A stretch of DNA of 64,000 bases, taken from contig JBBHKE010002912.1 in assembly GCA_037447655.1 (NCBI GenBank), positions 28,811-92,810 of the forward strand, written 5' to 3'. Below are positions 1 through 11,430 of the stretch, in pieces. The notes under the pieces were generated by a model that saw only the letters and a list, made by a program, of their open reading frames with translations, made no database searches and was not told the origin of the DNA. Position 1 is the first letter of the stretch. Each line of letters begins with the position of its first letter. The DNA comes from Zygnema cylindricum (taxonomy: Eukaryota; Streptophyta; Zygnematophyceae; Zygnematales; Zygnemataceae). The translations under genes were made by a program, and so were the position numbers.

Positions 1-770
1 GAGAGGGGAGAGGGGAGAAAGAGAGGGAGGCGGAGACAGAAAGAGCGAGGAAGAGCGGGAAGGGGGAGAAAGAGATGGATGTTGTCCTGTGTGATTGTCA
101 TAGTCCTACAGTCAGTGAGAGGGAGAGGGATATAAGAAATGTCAATAGGGAAGGGAATGGAGGGAGAGGAAAAAACGTGCGATTGAAAATTATATCAGAA
201 CATAGAGCAGAAAAGAGAGATAGAGGAGAGAGAGAGGAGAGAAGAGAGGGTGGGACATGAAAGAGCATCACAACCATGGACTGGAAGAGGGAGTGGGAAA
301 GGAGGACGACAAGAGAGAGAGAGATGGCGAGTGGAAAGGCATGGGTGATGAGAAAAAAAAGAGAGGACGACCGGGTTGGAGAGGGAAGGAGAGGGAGAAG
401 GACAGGGAAATGGAAATGGAGACAGACAGGGATATTGGAACAAGGGAATGTGGTGGAGATGGAGAAGAAAGGAACAGTGAGGAAGGAGGAAAGAAAAAAA
501 ATAGAGATCGAGAGAGAGAGAGAGAGGTCATGTTAGAGATCAAGGGCGAGAGAGAGAGGGAGCAAGTGATCAAGACAGAGGGATTAAGACAGTGAGAGAG
601 TGAGAAAGCTCAAGACGGAGAGAGAGAGAGAGAGAGAGAGGAGAGCTGAGAGCTGAAGAAAGGAAGATATCAAGAAAAAATAGAGAGAGAGAAAGAAAGA
701 GAAAGAGACAGAGAGAGAGAGAAAGAGAGTCAAAGAGAGAGAGAAGGAAAGGGGGGAGAGAGAGAGTATT
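1..770. repeat. GA-rich low-complexity tract
   Basis: Almost purely purine sequence (GAGA, GGAGA and AGAGAGA runs, densest from about 500 to 770). Open frames on both strands here encode only Arg/Glu/Gly or Ser/Leu/Pro low-complexity strings and no domain, so I call no gene. The opposite-strand equivalent, CT-rich tract, recurs at introns and UTRs elsewhere in the window. Confidence 0.85.
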
Positions 771-1200
771 ACGTCCGGATGTGTGGTGGCCATGGGTATC
801 CTGGCGTCCCTCACCTCCACCACCACATCCACCCACTTCAACTGCTCCTTCAGGTCCCTCTCCGCTTTTGCTATGTGTCCCGGGTACCACTACAGGACAA
901 AATAGTACGGTTTTTTCTTAGCAATAGTACGGTTTTGCCTTACTTTTGCCTTACTTTAGTACGGTTTTGTCCGACTCCTCTCTCTCATCTCTCCCCCTCC
1001 CTCCCTCTCGCCCCCTCCCTGCATCCTTCTCTCTCCTTCCATCTCTCTCTCTCTCCCACCCATCCCTCTTAGTATCGACACCAGGTCCATTCTACCCCTC
1101 AAGTCCCATGTTTTTTAAAAAATACATTCTAAAAAAACTATTATTTTCCAAATTCTTATTTCTCTTCTTATACCCATTTTTCTTACCTTTCCTTCTCCTT
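771..1200. other. Intergenic CT-rich DNA, no gene seen
   Basis: Contains a short triplicated phrase (AGTACGGTTTTG-like, 905-970) followed by CT-rich sequence. No splice-consistent coding region or known motif was recognised. Confidence 0.5.
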
Positions 1201-1204
1201 GTCC

Positions 1205-1690
1205 GTTGTTATCACTTATTTATACCCTTTTTATACCCTTTTAGTACCCTATTATTACCCTAAAAGTATACTATAATTACTCTTCTTCTTAGTCCATTTT
1301 TCATATCACCATTTCCTCCAATTTTATCCCGTGTTTATACCAATCTTATAACCTATTAACACCCCTTTTGATTCCCTTTCTTTCCCCTTTTCACCCTCTT
1401 TTTATACCGCATTTATGCCCTTTCAAAGCCCGCTTTAAATCCCTTTCCATTTTTACCCCTTTCCTTTTTTTTATCCCTTTTCCGTTTCCTTCTATCCCCT
1501 TTACATTCAATTATATTTTCATTTTTGGGACCCTACTAATACCTTATTTACACCCTGTTTATACCCTATTCATACCCTATTTTATTCCTTTTTTTAACCA
1601 TATTCAAACCCTATTTTGTACCTTGTTCATACCCCAATTGCACCCTATCTATACCCTAATTATACCCCATTTATACCCCAAAAGTTTCAT
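1205..1690 (+). repeat. Degenerate TATACCC-type tandem tract
   Basis: Dozens of imperfect copies of a roughly 10-11 bp unit of the form TATACCCTATT or TTATACCC. Copies are best preserved at 1213-1262 and 1530-1680. The unit is Pyr-rich with a CCC core and drifts strongly. A telomere-like ACCCCTAACCCTAA lies just beyond at about 1830. It is either an old minisatellite or decayed telomere-related DNA. Confidence 0.6.
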
Positions 1691-2660
1691 GTTCTCACCT
1701 GCACTAATCGAACTGTTCGAGTCATATACCCGATTTCCTCGTCGAGAGTTTCCCATTTTAAATTATTTGAATTATCTGTCTGGTCGGTGGCAACCATTTC
1801 CGTACAGAATTTTTTCTTGTCGCATTCTGAACCCCTAACCCTAATTTGTTCCTTCACCTTAATTTGGAAAAATTCATCGCCGAAAAAAGAATTTGGAAGA
1901 TTTAAAGATGAAAAGTTGTCACTTTGAAGGTTAATTTTTTTTGAATTTTGGACGTTTAAACTGTTTATATGAGATATTTGTGGTTTTGATTGTGAATTTT
2001 GCGAAAAAAGGGTTAAGGATTGATAATTTTGAGGTAATAAATTTTGAATCAACATTTTTTTGGATAGAATATTTTGGGAAAAAAAATGTGATGTTGGTAA
2101 ATTGCAATTTTTTTTTAAGGATATTACAAATTTTGCATTTATTTTTTTCTGAAATTATTCAAGAAAAGGGGAATAAAACTGTAATTACCTCCCCTCTAAA
2201 ACTTCTCCAAGCAAAATTTGAAAAAAAAATGCTGTGTGTTTATTTTTAAAAAGTTAGGATTTTTGAAGTAAGGTGAAAAATGTAATTTTAACTCTTTCTT
2301 CTCATTTTCACTTAAGAAAAGTTATAAATTTTTAGAAAAAATGATAGAAAATGCTTTTATTTTTCTTCTTGTTAGTAAAAATGTTAGCGCTTCCATAAAG
2401 AAAAGAAGTCACGACTTTTTAAGTTCTTTCCTTTTTTTCCTTTATTTTTGAAGGAATTAGGGTTAGGGTTTCTGGCAGAGGACGGTAATCCAAACTCTAT
2501 ATTCCGGAAGGTATTAGGTACTTTAAAATATACCGTATGTATTTATCGTATTTTATTTATAACATATCTCTATAGTCTATACAAAAAGCTCCGGACTCCG
2601 TACCTTTTTTCCGGCGTTTTTCTATTCCGCCAGCTAATATAAAAACGTTGAATCGTGACT
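1691..2660. other. AT-rich intergenic DNA, no gene seen
   Basis: T- and A-rich sequence with no convincing open frame. Two telobox-like strings occur: CCCCTAACCCTAA near 1830 and TTAGGGTTAGGGTTT near 2457, in opposite orientation. Nothing else is recognised. Confidence 0.5.
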
Positions 2661-2667
2661 GCCACCG

Positions 2668-2750
2668 TGGACCAATCGCAGCCGTCAGATTGAAACTCCT
2701 TTAAGTGGGCGGCGAAAAAAGCGTTCACACTAATAGCGACACACGGTGTA
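2668..2750 (-). mobile_element. Right-end fragment of a TACACCG-type MITE
   Basis: Ends with CACACTAATAGCGACACACGG then TGTA, the terminal signature shared with the copies at 12673, 20798, 24760, 27609, 28479 and 38675. The internal part (CCAATCG, CCGTCAGATTGAAA, TTAAGTGGGCGGC) matches the body of the 20798 and 24760 copies. The left half is missing. Confidence 0.5.
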
Positions 2751-2982
2751 GTATAATCGTACGGCAAGATATTTTATATCGTACATTCATACGGCGAGAT
2801 CTTTACAAGTTTACATCGAACGGCCGACGTTTAAAACGCGTTTACAATTGTACTATAGTACTGTAACGTATAGTCATAACTCATAACCCACCATGTACGG
2901 ACACAAATTGTACTTTCATTGCACGTTTCTGGTGCTTAGAGGGTTTGTTTTAACACGCTAATTATACCTGAAAAACGTGTTA

Positions 2983-3065
2983 ACGCTATATCTGGTAGCA
3001 CAGAACTGTGCGCACATTGAAAAAACCATTTAGTACGACTATAATACGGGCTACCAGATATAGCG
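2983..3065. repeat. Perfect inverted repeat upstream of the LOR gene
   Basis: An 18-bp arm (AACGCTATATCTGGTAGC, ending at 2999) is repeated in reverse complement at 3050-3067, with about 50 bp of loop. It lies about 130 bp upstream of the TATA box of the LOR gene, so it is either a cruciform-forming promoter element or a very small foldback insertion. Confidence 0.75.
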
Positions 3066-3190
3066 TTTGTATAAGTTTTCGCACTTTAAATTTTTTCACG
3101 TGTTTGCAAACCGTGTTAAGCAATTGCGTGCTACGCAAGAAACTGTACGGCTGGACTGAAATTGTCCTTTTTAACGCGCCATCGCTTCAG

Positions 3191-3200
3191 TATAAAATAA
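3191..3200 (+). promoter_or_regulatory. TATA box of the LOR gene
   Basis: TATAAAATAA lies 184 bp upstream of the ATG at 3375. It is followed by a CT-rich leader (3235-3360) typical of plant-type 5' UTRs. The expected transcription start would be about 30 bp downstream. Confidence 0.55.
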
Positions 3201-3374
3201 AGAGCCAGGAAAACATTTTCAGTCGTATCCCTCCTGCCCTCTTTTATCTCTCTTCCTATCTTCCTTCCCCTCTCTCTTCCTCTATCTTTTCTCCTCTCTC
3301 GCCTCCTCTCTCTCTTCCCTCTTCTCTGTTCTAAACTTTTTCAATTCTCTCCCTTCTCTATTCCCACACCAGCC

Positions 3375-5759
3375 ATGTCTCACTACCCTCCCCCCCCTCC
3401 ACAAGGCTACCCTCCCCCCCCTCCACAAGGCTACCCTGCACCCCAAAACTGCTACCCCCAATATGCCCCACAACAAAACGTCCACCTTCCTCCTCAATCC
3501 TATCCTTCCTCCTCCCTGCCCCAAAATTACCCTCCATATTATCCTCCCTCTAACCCGCAAATGTGCCCCTCTCACCCCTCCCCCCAAGGTTTCCCCTCTT
3601 ATCCCTCTCACCCTTCCCAAGCCCATACTCCTTACCCTCCTAAGTCATACAATCCCCACTCTCCCTCTCCTCACTCTCCCTCCGCTTACGCTCCCTGTAC
3701 CTGCCATCACTATACCCCTCTCCCTCCCCCCTCTCACTCTCTCCCTTCCTCTCCCTCGCCCCCTCCTCAAATTAACCTCCTGGGGTCCCAGTACGTCCAT
3801 CCGTACGAAACCACTCTCGTTTTGAGAGAGAACTGTAACTGGTCACCTGACGACATGGAAGTGACAGATGTCACGGGAGTCTCCCATTTCACTTTACGGG
3901 CGCAGTAAGCAACTTTTTTCATTTTTTTTTTTCGGGGTATTTTTTATTTCTTTTTGTTTTTATTGGGTGTTTTTTTGTTTTGGAGGAAAGGCGCTTTTTT
4001 TTGTTTTGGGTGTGTGTGTGTTTTTTTTTGTACATTTATGGAATTGTTACATTTAAAGAAGGTGAATTTCTATGTCCACGGAAAGAAAACCCGGACTTTT
4101 GCCTTTAGTTGACAAATCAGTACAGATTTCTCCACCAAAACTGAATGAAACAGTGAATCTATACAAACACACCACGTGTACCTGGGCATTTGTCTTTCAG
4201 TGACATTTGTCTTATACCGACATTTGTCTTTTAGTGATTTCGTACAGCTTCCCTCGCCTAAAGAGCACACAATCTGCCAGAAATAGTTGACCGTACAGTC
4301 TGACATCCCTCATCTTCTCTCTCTCTCATACACACACTCTCCCTCTCCCTCTCTCATTCAACAGACTAGTAAGCGCGCATAAAAAACGGACGATTTACGA
4401 TAATCGCGGAGGAGCGATTTGTTCGACGATGACAGAAATTTTGACAAACACTACTTTAATTTGTTTGGATGCGGATCCAAAATCAAACCGAAAAATTGCT
4501 AAAGTTCGTAAAGTCATTTTTTCATCTTCTCCACAAGCTCATGTGAGTAATATTTTTTTATTTTTTCAATTTTTTTCAATTTTTCATTTTTCTGTAATTT
4601 TCAATTTTTTTGCAAAAGTTATTTGCAACTTTTTTCACAAATGTAATTTGTAAACTGTTTCACAAAAGCCATTCTTTTCGCATGGGAGGAGTATAGTTTT
4701 TCTTTCTTGCATGTAAAACTATTATTTTTGTCTTTCGGAAAAGCAAAGGTTTTTTGTGGAAGAACTTTCTTTTTTTTTAAATACAAATTTTGTTGCATGT
4801 AGAAGTACATTTATATATTTGCGATTTTTTTTTTTTTTTCGAGAACATTTTTTTCGCAAAAGCGATTTTTTGGCAAAAGTAACTTTCCTGCAAAAGTATT
4901 TTTTTTCCGTTACTTGTTTTTTGTTATAGATATATAATTTTTTTACCATTTATTTGTGTAATTTGGATTTGTATTTTTTTTTGTGGTTTTCGTTTGTGAA
5001 TAATTGGAAAGTTTTAAAATAAAATATAAGGTTTTAACATTTTATTTACAAAATTTTGATGGAAAATGCAGGTTTTTTTCAATGGAAACAAATCGCCGAA
5101 TCCGGATATTATGATCAAAGGATCAATGGGCGAGAAAACTTTTGAGGTTTGTTTTTTTTTAGTTTTTTTCTATATTCTTTTAATTTTCCTGCTTTTTATT
5201 TTCCTTCGACTATTACTTATTTATCTATGTCTTTGTTGTGGAAGCACGTTTCTCTCTTCTGATTTGTAAGCGTTTGTTTGTTTTTTTTTTTTTTTTATCG
5301 GGTATTAAGTTAGTCTTATGCGGAGTAAAAATCCAAAACAAGCATACATTTTACAGAAACTTTTGATATTTTTTCCTTGTTTTTTTTTCGAAATTCCTGC
5401 AATTTTCGACCGTCTCGTTTACCCACTTTCCTTTTTTGTCATATTTTATCACTAGTTTGACAAATTCCAACATAATTTTTTCCTCAAAGAAGTAATAACT
5501 TTATCCCTCTCCCACTTCTTCTTCCCTCCCTCTCCCTCTTCTTCTTCTCCCTCTCCCTCTCCCTCTCCCCCACCCTCAGATTGCCAACAGTGGAGGCCTT
5601 ACTTTAGCGGAAGTGACTCGAAATTATTCTTCGGCAGAGGCCCGATTGTACGGAAAAGATACGTACAATGTACGGATTTTTCCGGGTGTAGATACAGCTC
5701 TCATGGTTGTGTTAGTAACAATTATCGAGGGAGTGTTCGTGGGACCGAACCAAAAATGA
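3375..5759 (+). CDS. LURP-one-related (LOR/Tubby C-terminal-like) protein with Pro/Tyr-rich N-terminus
   Basis: Four exons: 3375-3904, 4365-4542, 5072-5146 and 5580-5759. All have GT-AG ends and matching phases (2, 0, 0), giving a complete 320-residue protein. Residues 1-135 are a low-complexity Pro/Tyr/Gln/Ser tail that opens with two exact PPPPPQGY repeats. The rest follows the LOR (PF04525) fold: a start like QINLLGSQYVHPYETTLVLR, the VTDVTG strand-turn in exon 1, a central FFNGNKSPNPDIMIKGS segment in exon 3, and a C-terminal GKDTYNVRIFPGVDTALMVV in exon 4. That last motif is the family's amphipathic helix. LOR proteins resemble the Tubby-C/scramblase barrel and some act in plant defence, but the biochemical role is mostly unknown. 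The ATG sits in a good context (cagccATGt). The domain is a normal 185 residues; the proline-rich extension is the unusual part. Confidence 0.88.
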
Positions 5760-6862
5760 AAAAGCAGGTTGGGTAAATTTGGGTTTTCTCGGGGAAAATT
5801 TGGGTTTCCTTATGAAAAAAAAAAAAAATTGCTTTGGAAAATTGGGGTTTCGTTGCAAAAAACAAAAAAAAAAGAAAAGGAAGAAATTGAGGGAAATTAG
5901 GGCTTTATCCCGATAATATAGGATTTTGTTCCAAGATGTTTGGGTTCAATTGTAAAATAGACTTGTGAATCTTCAAAGTGGTTTTTAGTGTGGAAAGTGA
6001 GCGAGGAAAGGGTTTTTTTTTAGGGCCTACTTTTTTTTTTTTTAATACTTTGAAAATACATTGGAGTTTGAGGGAGAGCTTTTTCCTGTTTTTAAATTTT
6101 GGATACTTAATCTTGGTTTTTTTCTTCAATCTCCTTTTTTCATTTCAGTTTTCAATTCATTTTTTCGTTTCCTTTTTCTTTTTCTTTTTTTGTTTTATGG
6201 TTCTTTTGTTTTATGGTTCTTTATATGTTGTTCTCATGTTTTGAGTTTTTAGATGCTGTGGTGGTGAAAATTTTGAAGTGTATTCCTGATTTTTTTTTGT
6301 GTTTTGGATTTTCTGGATAATCTGAAACATTCAAGTTGTATTTGTAAGTTATTGGCTTATGTTCCAAAAACTAATATAATTTCAAATAATAAAATGTTTT
6401 CGGATATTACAACAGAAAAGTTAACAAAAAAAAAAAATAGAAAAAAATTGGCACACTTTCTGAACTGAAAAATGGTTGGAAGCAAAAATAAAAATAAATA
6501 CAAAGAAAATGAACCCACATATCGAGCAAAATCACAGTGTCATATTTTTTTTTGTTTGAAAAATTGTCTCTGTTCTTAGTTTATTTTTTCAAATGTTATC
6601 CTTGTATGTTTTTCAAGTTATCTTTTTGTTATTTTTTTGCTTTTCATTGTATATGTAATCGTTCTTTTTGTTTGTTTGTACTCGTGTTAGATATATCCCC
6701 CCTTTTTTTACCTTTTCATCCTTTTCATGCTTTTCCACTTTTTCGATACTTTTATTCTCTTTTTCTGTTTCTTTTTCACACTTTTTCCGCACCTTCACCC
6801 CTGTTTTTTAGTTTCGTGCAATAAAAATTGAAAATTTAAATCGAAAACCAATTTTAGAAAAT
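5760..6862. other. T-rich intergenic DNA, no gene seen
   Basis: Downstream of the LOR gene. Long T and A runs with hydrophobic Phe/Leu-rich spurious frames (for example 5978-6244 and 6537-6824) that have no family resemblance. A polyadenylation region of the LOR gene is expected near 5800-6400, but no single signal stands out. Confidence 0.5.
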
Positions 6863-7240
6863 ATAATCGGCAGCCTCTTGCTGATAACCGATAACCTTTT
6901 ATGAACCTACCGATAATCGACATATTAGTCGTTATATCGACAAGAGAATTATCGCGATGAATTAGCGATAAATGTCAGGCCGATAATTATGGTGATAAAC
7001 ACGTACTGTGGTACGGAACGAATTGTTAAATAAAAAGCTATTGCCTAGCATAAATCCGTACTGTGACTTTCCGTAGCGTATTTGGCTATTGCGTACCATA
7101 GTTCCGTGCTGTGGTACAAACCGCTCCGCAGAACTGATACATCAGTGGTATTTGATTGTGGTTCGGAGTAAAAAGTAGGGCCCCATCCCGTTCAGTATTG
7201 GATTTATTGCGATAAGTACTACCCAATACACAACACACAC
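6863..7240. mobile_element. Deleted relative of the 37.9-kb hAT-like element
   Basis: The left part (CGGCAG, TTGCTGATAACCGATAACC, ATGAACC) and right part (GCGATAAGTACT then ATACACAACAC) line up with the two ends of the 1.37-kb element at 37919-39288. It has the same GATAA/TTATC repeats between them. It is only about 380 bp, so most of the interior is gone. Confidence 0.5.
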
Positions 7241-7910
7241 CAAGGACGCCTTTATTGTTAATAACACTATATCCACACCCCTACATTTCCACCCTTGAAC
7301 CTTAAAAGTAGAACTGATAATGCTTATTTTTTCTTTACATTAGTATGGGGTATGTTTAATTAACGTCATTGACTCTAATTTCTCATGTTTTTAAAAAGTT
7401 GAGGGAATGCAAGGTGCCAGTCCGTACTAAAATTGATTTTTTTTCTGGTAAAAACATACAGAAAAACTGTCAGTTAATGGCGTCGAGACCTGAATGTGGC
7501 GTGGACAGGGGGGAGCACTTCCATAAGTAATTCCTAAAAACAAAGACGGGAGAAATCACACAAACATGTTCTCACATATTCAGACGAATGTATGAACACA
7601 GCCTACAGGGGCTACACTATGGGAATGTGTATCATAATTAGCTGTATAAATTAGAGTTATTGTTTAGATGGCGCGAAGTAATATAACTCAGTAAAGCATT
7701 AGTAACACTTTCTTTAGAATAATAATTTCTTAACACAAACGATTCACCATGTACACGCAGGCAGCTTGCCTGCGGTAGAATGACGAGATTTCTCAATGAC
7801 GAGATTTTCCTTTTACAATATTCTGAACTTCAGTGCGTAATTACCTAACAAGCTTCAATGTAGTTGCTTCAATGTAGTTGCTTCAATACTTAAGCTGTTA
7901 AGAGAACAAA
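7241..7910. other. Intergenic DNA with a short 14-bp tandem repeat, no gene seen
   Basis: No coding region recognised. A local tandem GCTTCAATGTAGTT is repeated about 2.5 times at 7852-7888. Confidence 0.4.
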
Positions 7911-8823
7911 GTCAATACACTCGCCTGGCTATAGTGCCGTGGGCGAAATGATTACAGACAAAAAGGTAAATAAAGAATGACTATATTCCCTACCGCTTAA
8001 ATGCAAGTGTAATTTTAAAAGAGACACTCTTAACTTACTCTAAGTATTAGCACACACAGCTGAAATGCGATTGAGAGTTCAAAAAGGAAAACTGAAACTC
8101 CAAAACAAGGCTGGACAAATGTTCAGTGGATTTCTATGCGCACTGCGACCTTTCCCTCCTATATAAGGAGGATATCCATACACCTGCTAGAAAGATAGTT
8201 AAAAAAAATGCCAGAAGCTGTTATTGCTTGTAATATTTTGTCCGCAAAAACTAACATAAGGACATCATTCGAGAGGTATTGAGATTGTACAAAACAAACA
8301 CAGAACATCGGTGGAAGAAACATAAACCAATAATCAAAGAACAGCAACCTACAGTTAAATAAGCATCAGTGGATAAATTTTGAAAGCAAGTCTACAAGGA
8401 CTTTCTTCCACATGGCAAACAATTTCAAACTACAACAGATTCGCGATCAAACATTCTTCGCAATATACCCCGATTAAAATATATAACCATAAACAGATAC
8501 AGGAAAAGAAAGGCAGACAAGCTGAGTCATTCTCACCCCACACATGTCATAGCTAAAACCTCCTAGATCATCCAACACCTATAGATTGGGAAGGAATAAA
8601 CAGAAATGCCAAATGGAGCCACTACCAAATGTGAAATATTAAATTCCTTTCCAAAGTTCAGAAAATACAACTTATATAGATATTTTTATCCTTTGACCTA
8701 AAGACTTTCCCACTTCCCCTAAAGTAAACTTTCCACCCTAACAGATAACTGTTCTTTATTTACCTTTTTGTCTTTGTTCATTCCTCTGACGGCAGTATAG
8801 CCAGATGTGTGTATTAACTTGCC
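7911..8823. mobile_element. About 0.9-kb element with long imperfect terminal inverted repeats
   Basis: The left arm from about 7911 (AATACACTCGCCTGGCTATA, then GACAAAAAGGTAAATAAAGA) is repeated inverted at 8752-8823 (TCTTTATTTACCTTTTTGTC, then TATAGCCAGATGTGTGTATT). The arms are about 65 bp and about 80 percent matched by eye. There is no coding region inside, so this is a non-autonomous foldback or MITE-like unit. Confidence 0.55.
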
Positions 8824-9218
8824 CCGTATTTTTACCAGCGTGCCACGAAATTAGTGAGCAGCATCATGTTTCAAACCTATATACAGGCCCCAAATGCGGG
8901 ATATTTTCACATCTTCGAAACTAACCAGACGGCCCTTCAAACGCAGAGTAGAATTGACCAAGAGCCGTTTGCCCAAACGAAAAGCTTACCTTTCAAAAAA
9001 GAGGTATCTTCTCTGGTCACATACCTACAACGAAGGCACTTATTGCAGGCTAGACCTAACCTACAATTCCCTAAAACTACTGTAACTTATTGCAGGCTAG
9101 ACCTAACCTACAATTCCCTAAAACTTCTGTAAGAAGAATGTGGAAAGAATTGCTACAACGAATATGAAAGCGGGTAGCAAAACCGCAAACTTTTCACAAG
9201 GTTACAAAAGACGACAAT
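8824..9218. other. Intergenic/3' flank with a 48-bp tandem duplication
   Basis: Two consecutive copies of a unit beginning TTATTGCAGGCTAGACC occupy about 9041-9131. The region lies just beyond the stop of the minus-strand PNRC-like gene and probably includes its 3' UTR. No separate gene is seen. Confidence 0.5.
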
Positions 9219-10851
9219 CTACACAATTTGCAAAATCTGCTTCAACCTGTTTGTAGCTTTATTCGCTTTATTACCGCTGTACCTGCTGCTACTTGACGCC
9301 TCTACATCCATATCCAGCATCCTACGAGATAACCCTGCGGCACTAGAGATTCCTAACTGCCTTGCTCGTTCTTTTTGGCCGATAATTGCGTCGACAGACA
9401 ATACAGCAGTTTGCTCTATATTAGACGGTGCAGGTGAGGCAGGAGCCGAATGTACAATTAGAGAAATTCCGGCAGTCTCGACAGACTTTGAGGGACTTCT
9501 TGTCTCTAATGCGGAAGACCCCGTTATTTTCTTGCAAGCAAAGGTCGGAAGTGGGAGACAACTGGGAGGGGGCGAATTGGCATATGCAGGCCCCGCCCAC
9601 TTCTCGTTCATGGAAGACCGTAATAGTGCTGAGTCAGCACAATTTAAACGTCCAAGCTCCGGACTGCCCGGAGGCGTAATATATACGTAGCCAAAAGGCT
9701 TCTGCGACCCTGTGACACGTTCGGCAGTTACAGATGCTGAAAAGCTCCAGGCCCCTGGTGCAGACGAAGACAAGGATTCAGTAAGTGGCCTTTGACCATT
9801 GTTTCCAGAGACATCCTGTCTTGATTCTCGCTCAGGTACATCGCTTTCTGATGAGCTTGTAGATGCTGATGTTGAGAAACCATAAGGTGAAGTTGGAGAC
9901 GAGGCAGAAGAGGTTTTATCACCATGACCGACCTACAATTCAAAAGAGCGATTCATAAGTCAAAAGAAAGCACAAATACAGTCCCTAATGTGCACATATC
10001 CAAGCTACCAATAATAAATGTGTTAAGAATAATCCTCACCTTAAGAGGTTTCAGAGAGGCCTGCATGCCTACAGTGCCTGTGTGTTCCTTGCATGTATTC
10101 CTATTTCTGCTTCTCGCTTTCTTCTCTCTTTCGACATTGACAGGCATGGCTTCCTTCTTCACACTTTTCCCGCTAGCCTTTCGGAAAGTAGGTACAGGAA
10201 TGTCCAAAAGACTGGCACCTTTCCTGAAAAAAAGAAAAAATCTATTTCAGTCGAAATAGAACATCAAAAAAAAAAAAAAAGCGGTATCACCAAGCTATAA
10301 AAAATTATTTCAAATAAAACATAATGGCAAAAACCACAATTAAAAAAACAACCTAATCCCGACTAACCTTCTAAACGAGTCGACGTCTGTATTAACATTG
10401 ACATCGTTTTCATTCCACGTCTCAGTTCCTGGAACAAAATAAGGAACCAAATCTCGTCCGAAGGACGGAAGGGCCACTTCGACCTTTCGTTGACTCGCTG
10501 CAATCATCCTGTCGACAATAATCTCTTCATCACTAGTCAGCTTCATGGATACAAGAGCCGACTGAACCTGCGAGGACAGAGAACAGCGTAAACAGTAAGG
10601 CCGACAATAAAGGTAGGTTGCCAAAAAACGACAAAATCGCCAGGCTCACATTCGCAGAGAAGGCGATAGCTGATCAGAACAACTAGTTCAGCAGCAGAAA
10701 AACTCGTCCAGAATAGCATACATAACAGCGGCCCTCCTGCAACCTGCAGAGTGTTTCGACACGAATACAAAATATGCTTCAGCTTTTGCAAAAGATAAAC
10801 TCATAGTAAAAGCCTCAGACTCGTAGTACTTACCCTCTCTGCTAGCATCAT
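9219..10851 (-). CDS. PNRC/EDC1-type decapping-coactivator motif protein
   Basis: Four exons on the minus strand: 10851-10834, 10567-10368, 10223-10040 and 9932-9219. GT-AG junctions and phases agree, giving 371 residues and a TAG stop. Near residue 215 is WAGPAYANSPPPSCLPLPTF, the short linear motif of PNRC/EDC1 proteins. In that family the SPPPSCLP-like part is the segment that binds the Dcp1 EVH1 domain and stimulates Dcp2 mRNA decapping. A second similar stretch, LLDIPVPTFRK, opens exon 3. The remainder is Ser-rich and probably disordered, with basic patches (EREKKARSRNR) consistent with RNA binding. The first ATG pair is chosen because the upstream open frame (to about 10975) has no ATG. 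That upstream frame reads like protein, so an extra 5' exon is possible. Probable role: cytoplasmic mRNA turnover. Confidence 0.78.
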
Positions 10852-11019
10852 GTTGTGAGAAAAGATGAAAATGCTCTCTAATTCCTCCAGAGAGCCTACC
10901 ACCACAGCCGCTTCACAACCGCAAACCTTATCTGAACAGCCACCAAGCGATTCCCAAAGATCTAGAGAGTTCTAGGGCTTTAGCAATAATAAATACTTCC
11001 GCAAAGACCACCCCAAAGG

Positions 11020-11430
11020 GGACGTGACGAAGGCTACGCATGTGCGTTGAACGCAACTGTGATTAATTACGCGCAGCATGTTACCAGTAAGTGACGTGAC
11101 ATTTCACGTCGGCGATGTCTTGTATTTGCGAAACAGTTCACAGGGTGGACCCGGGGAACAGAATGACGTGTACAGTCGACGTTGACACGTTACACACGCC
11201 TCGGATGCGTAATCGACGGTTCAGAACTCTTCTGCAGGCCTGTACTTAACTTGTCAACGGCTCCAAGGCGACAAGAATATGTATCTGGATGCTGGCAAAA
11301 GACAATGGGACCATTATGTGTGAACGGATACTAGGGTAGGGCGGCGGACGCAGCATTTCGTGCCATCACGGTCCGTGACGTGACGGTCGAAAGAATCCCG
11401 AGTGAGTGGATACGGTCGACTTCCCACGTG
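11020..11430 (-). promoter_or_regulatory. ACGT-motif cluster behind the PNRC-like gene
   Basis: At least five TGACGTG or CACGTG-type cores lie in about 400 bp: GGGACGTGACG at about 11029, GACGTGA-catt-TCACGTC as an inverted repeat at 11093-11110, TGACGTGTAC at about 11165, CCGTGACGTGACGG at about 11370, and CCCACGTGAAG at about 11424. These are bZIP-type sites. Their position immediately upstream of the minus-strand gene suggests its promoter. Confidence 0.5.

Noticed and set aside
257-595. Arg/Glu-rich and Ser/Leu-rich frames in the first 800 bp
   Set aside because: Pure GA/CT low-complexity translation in overlapping frames on both strands, with no domain.
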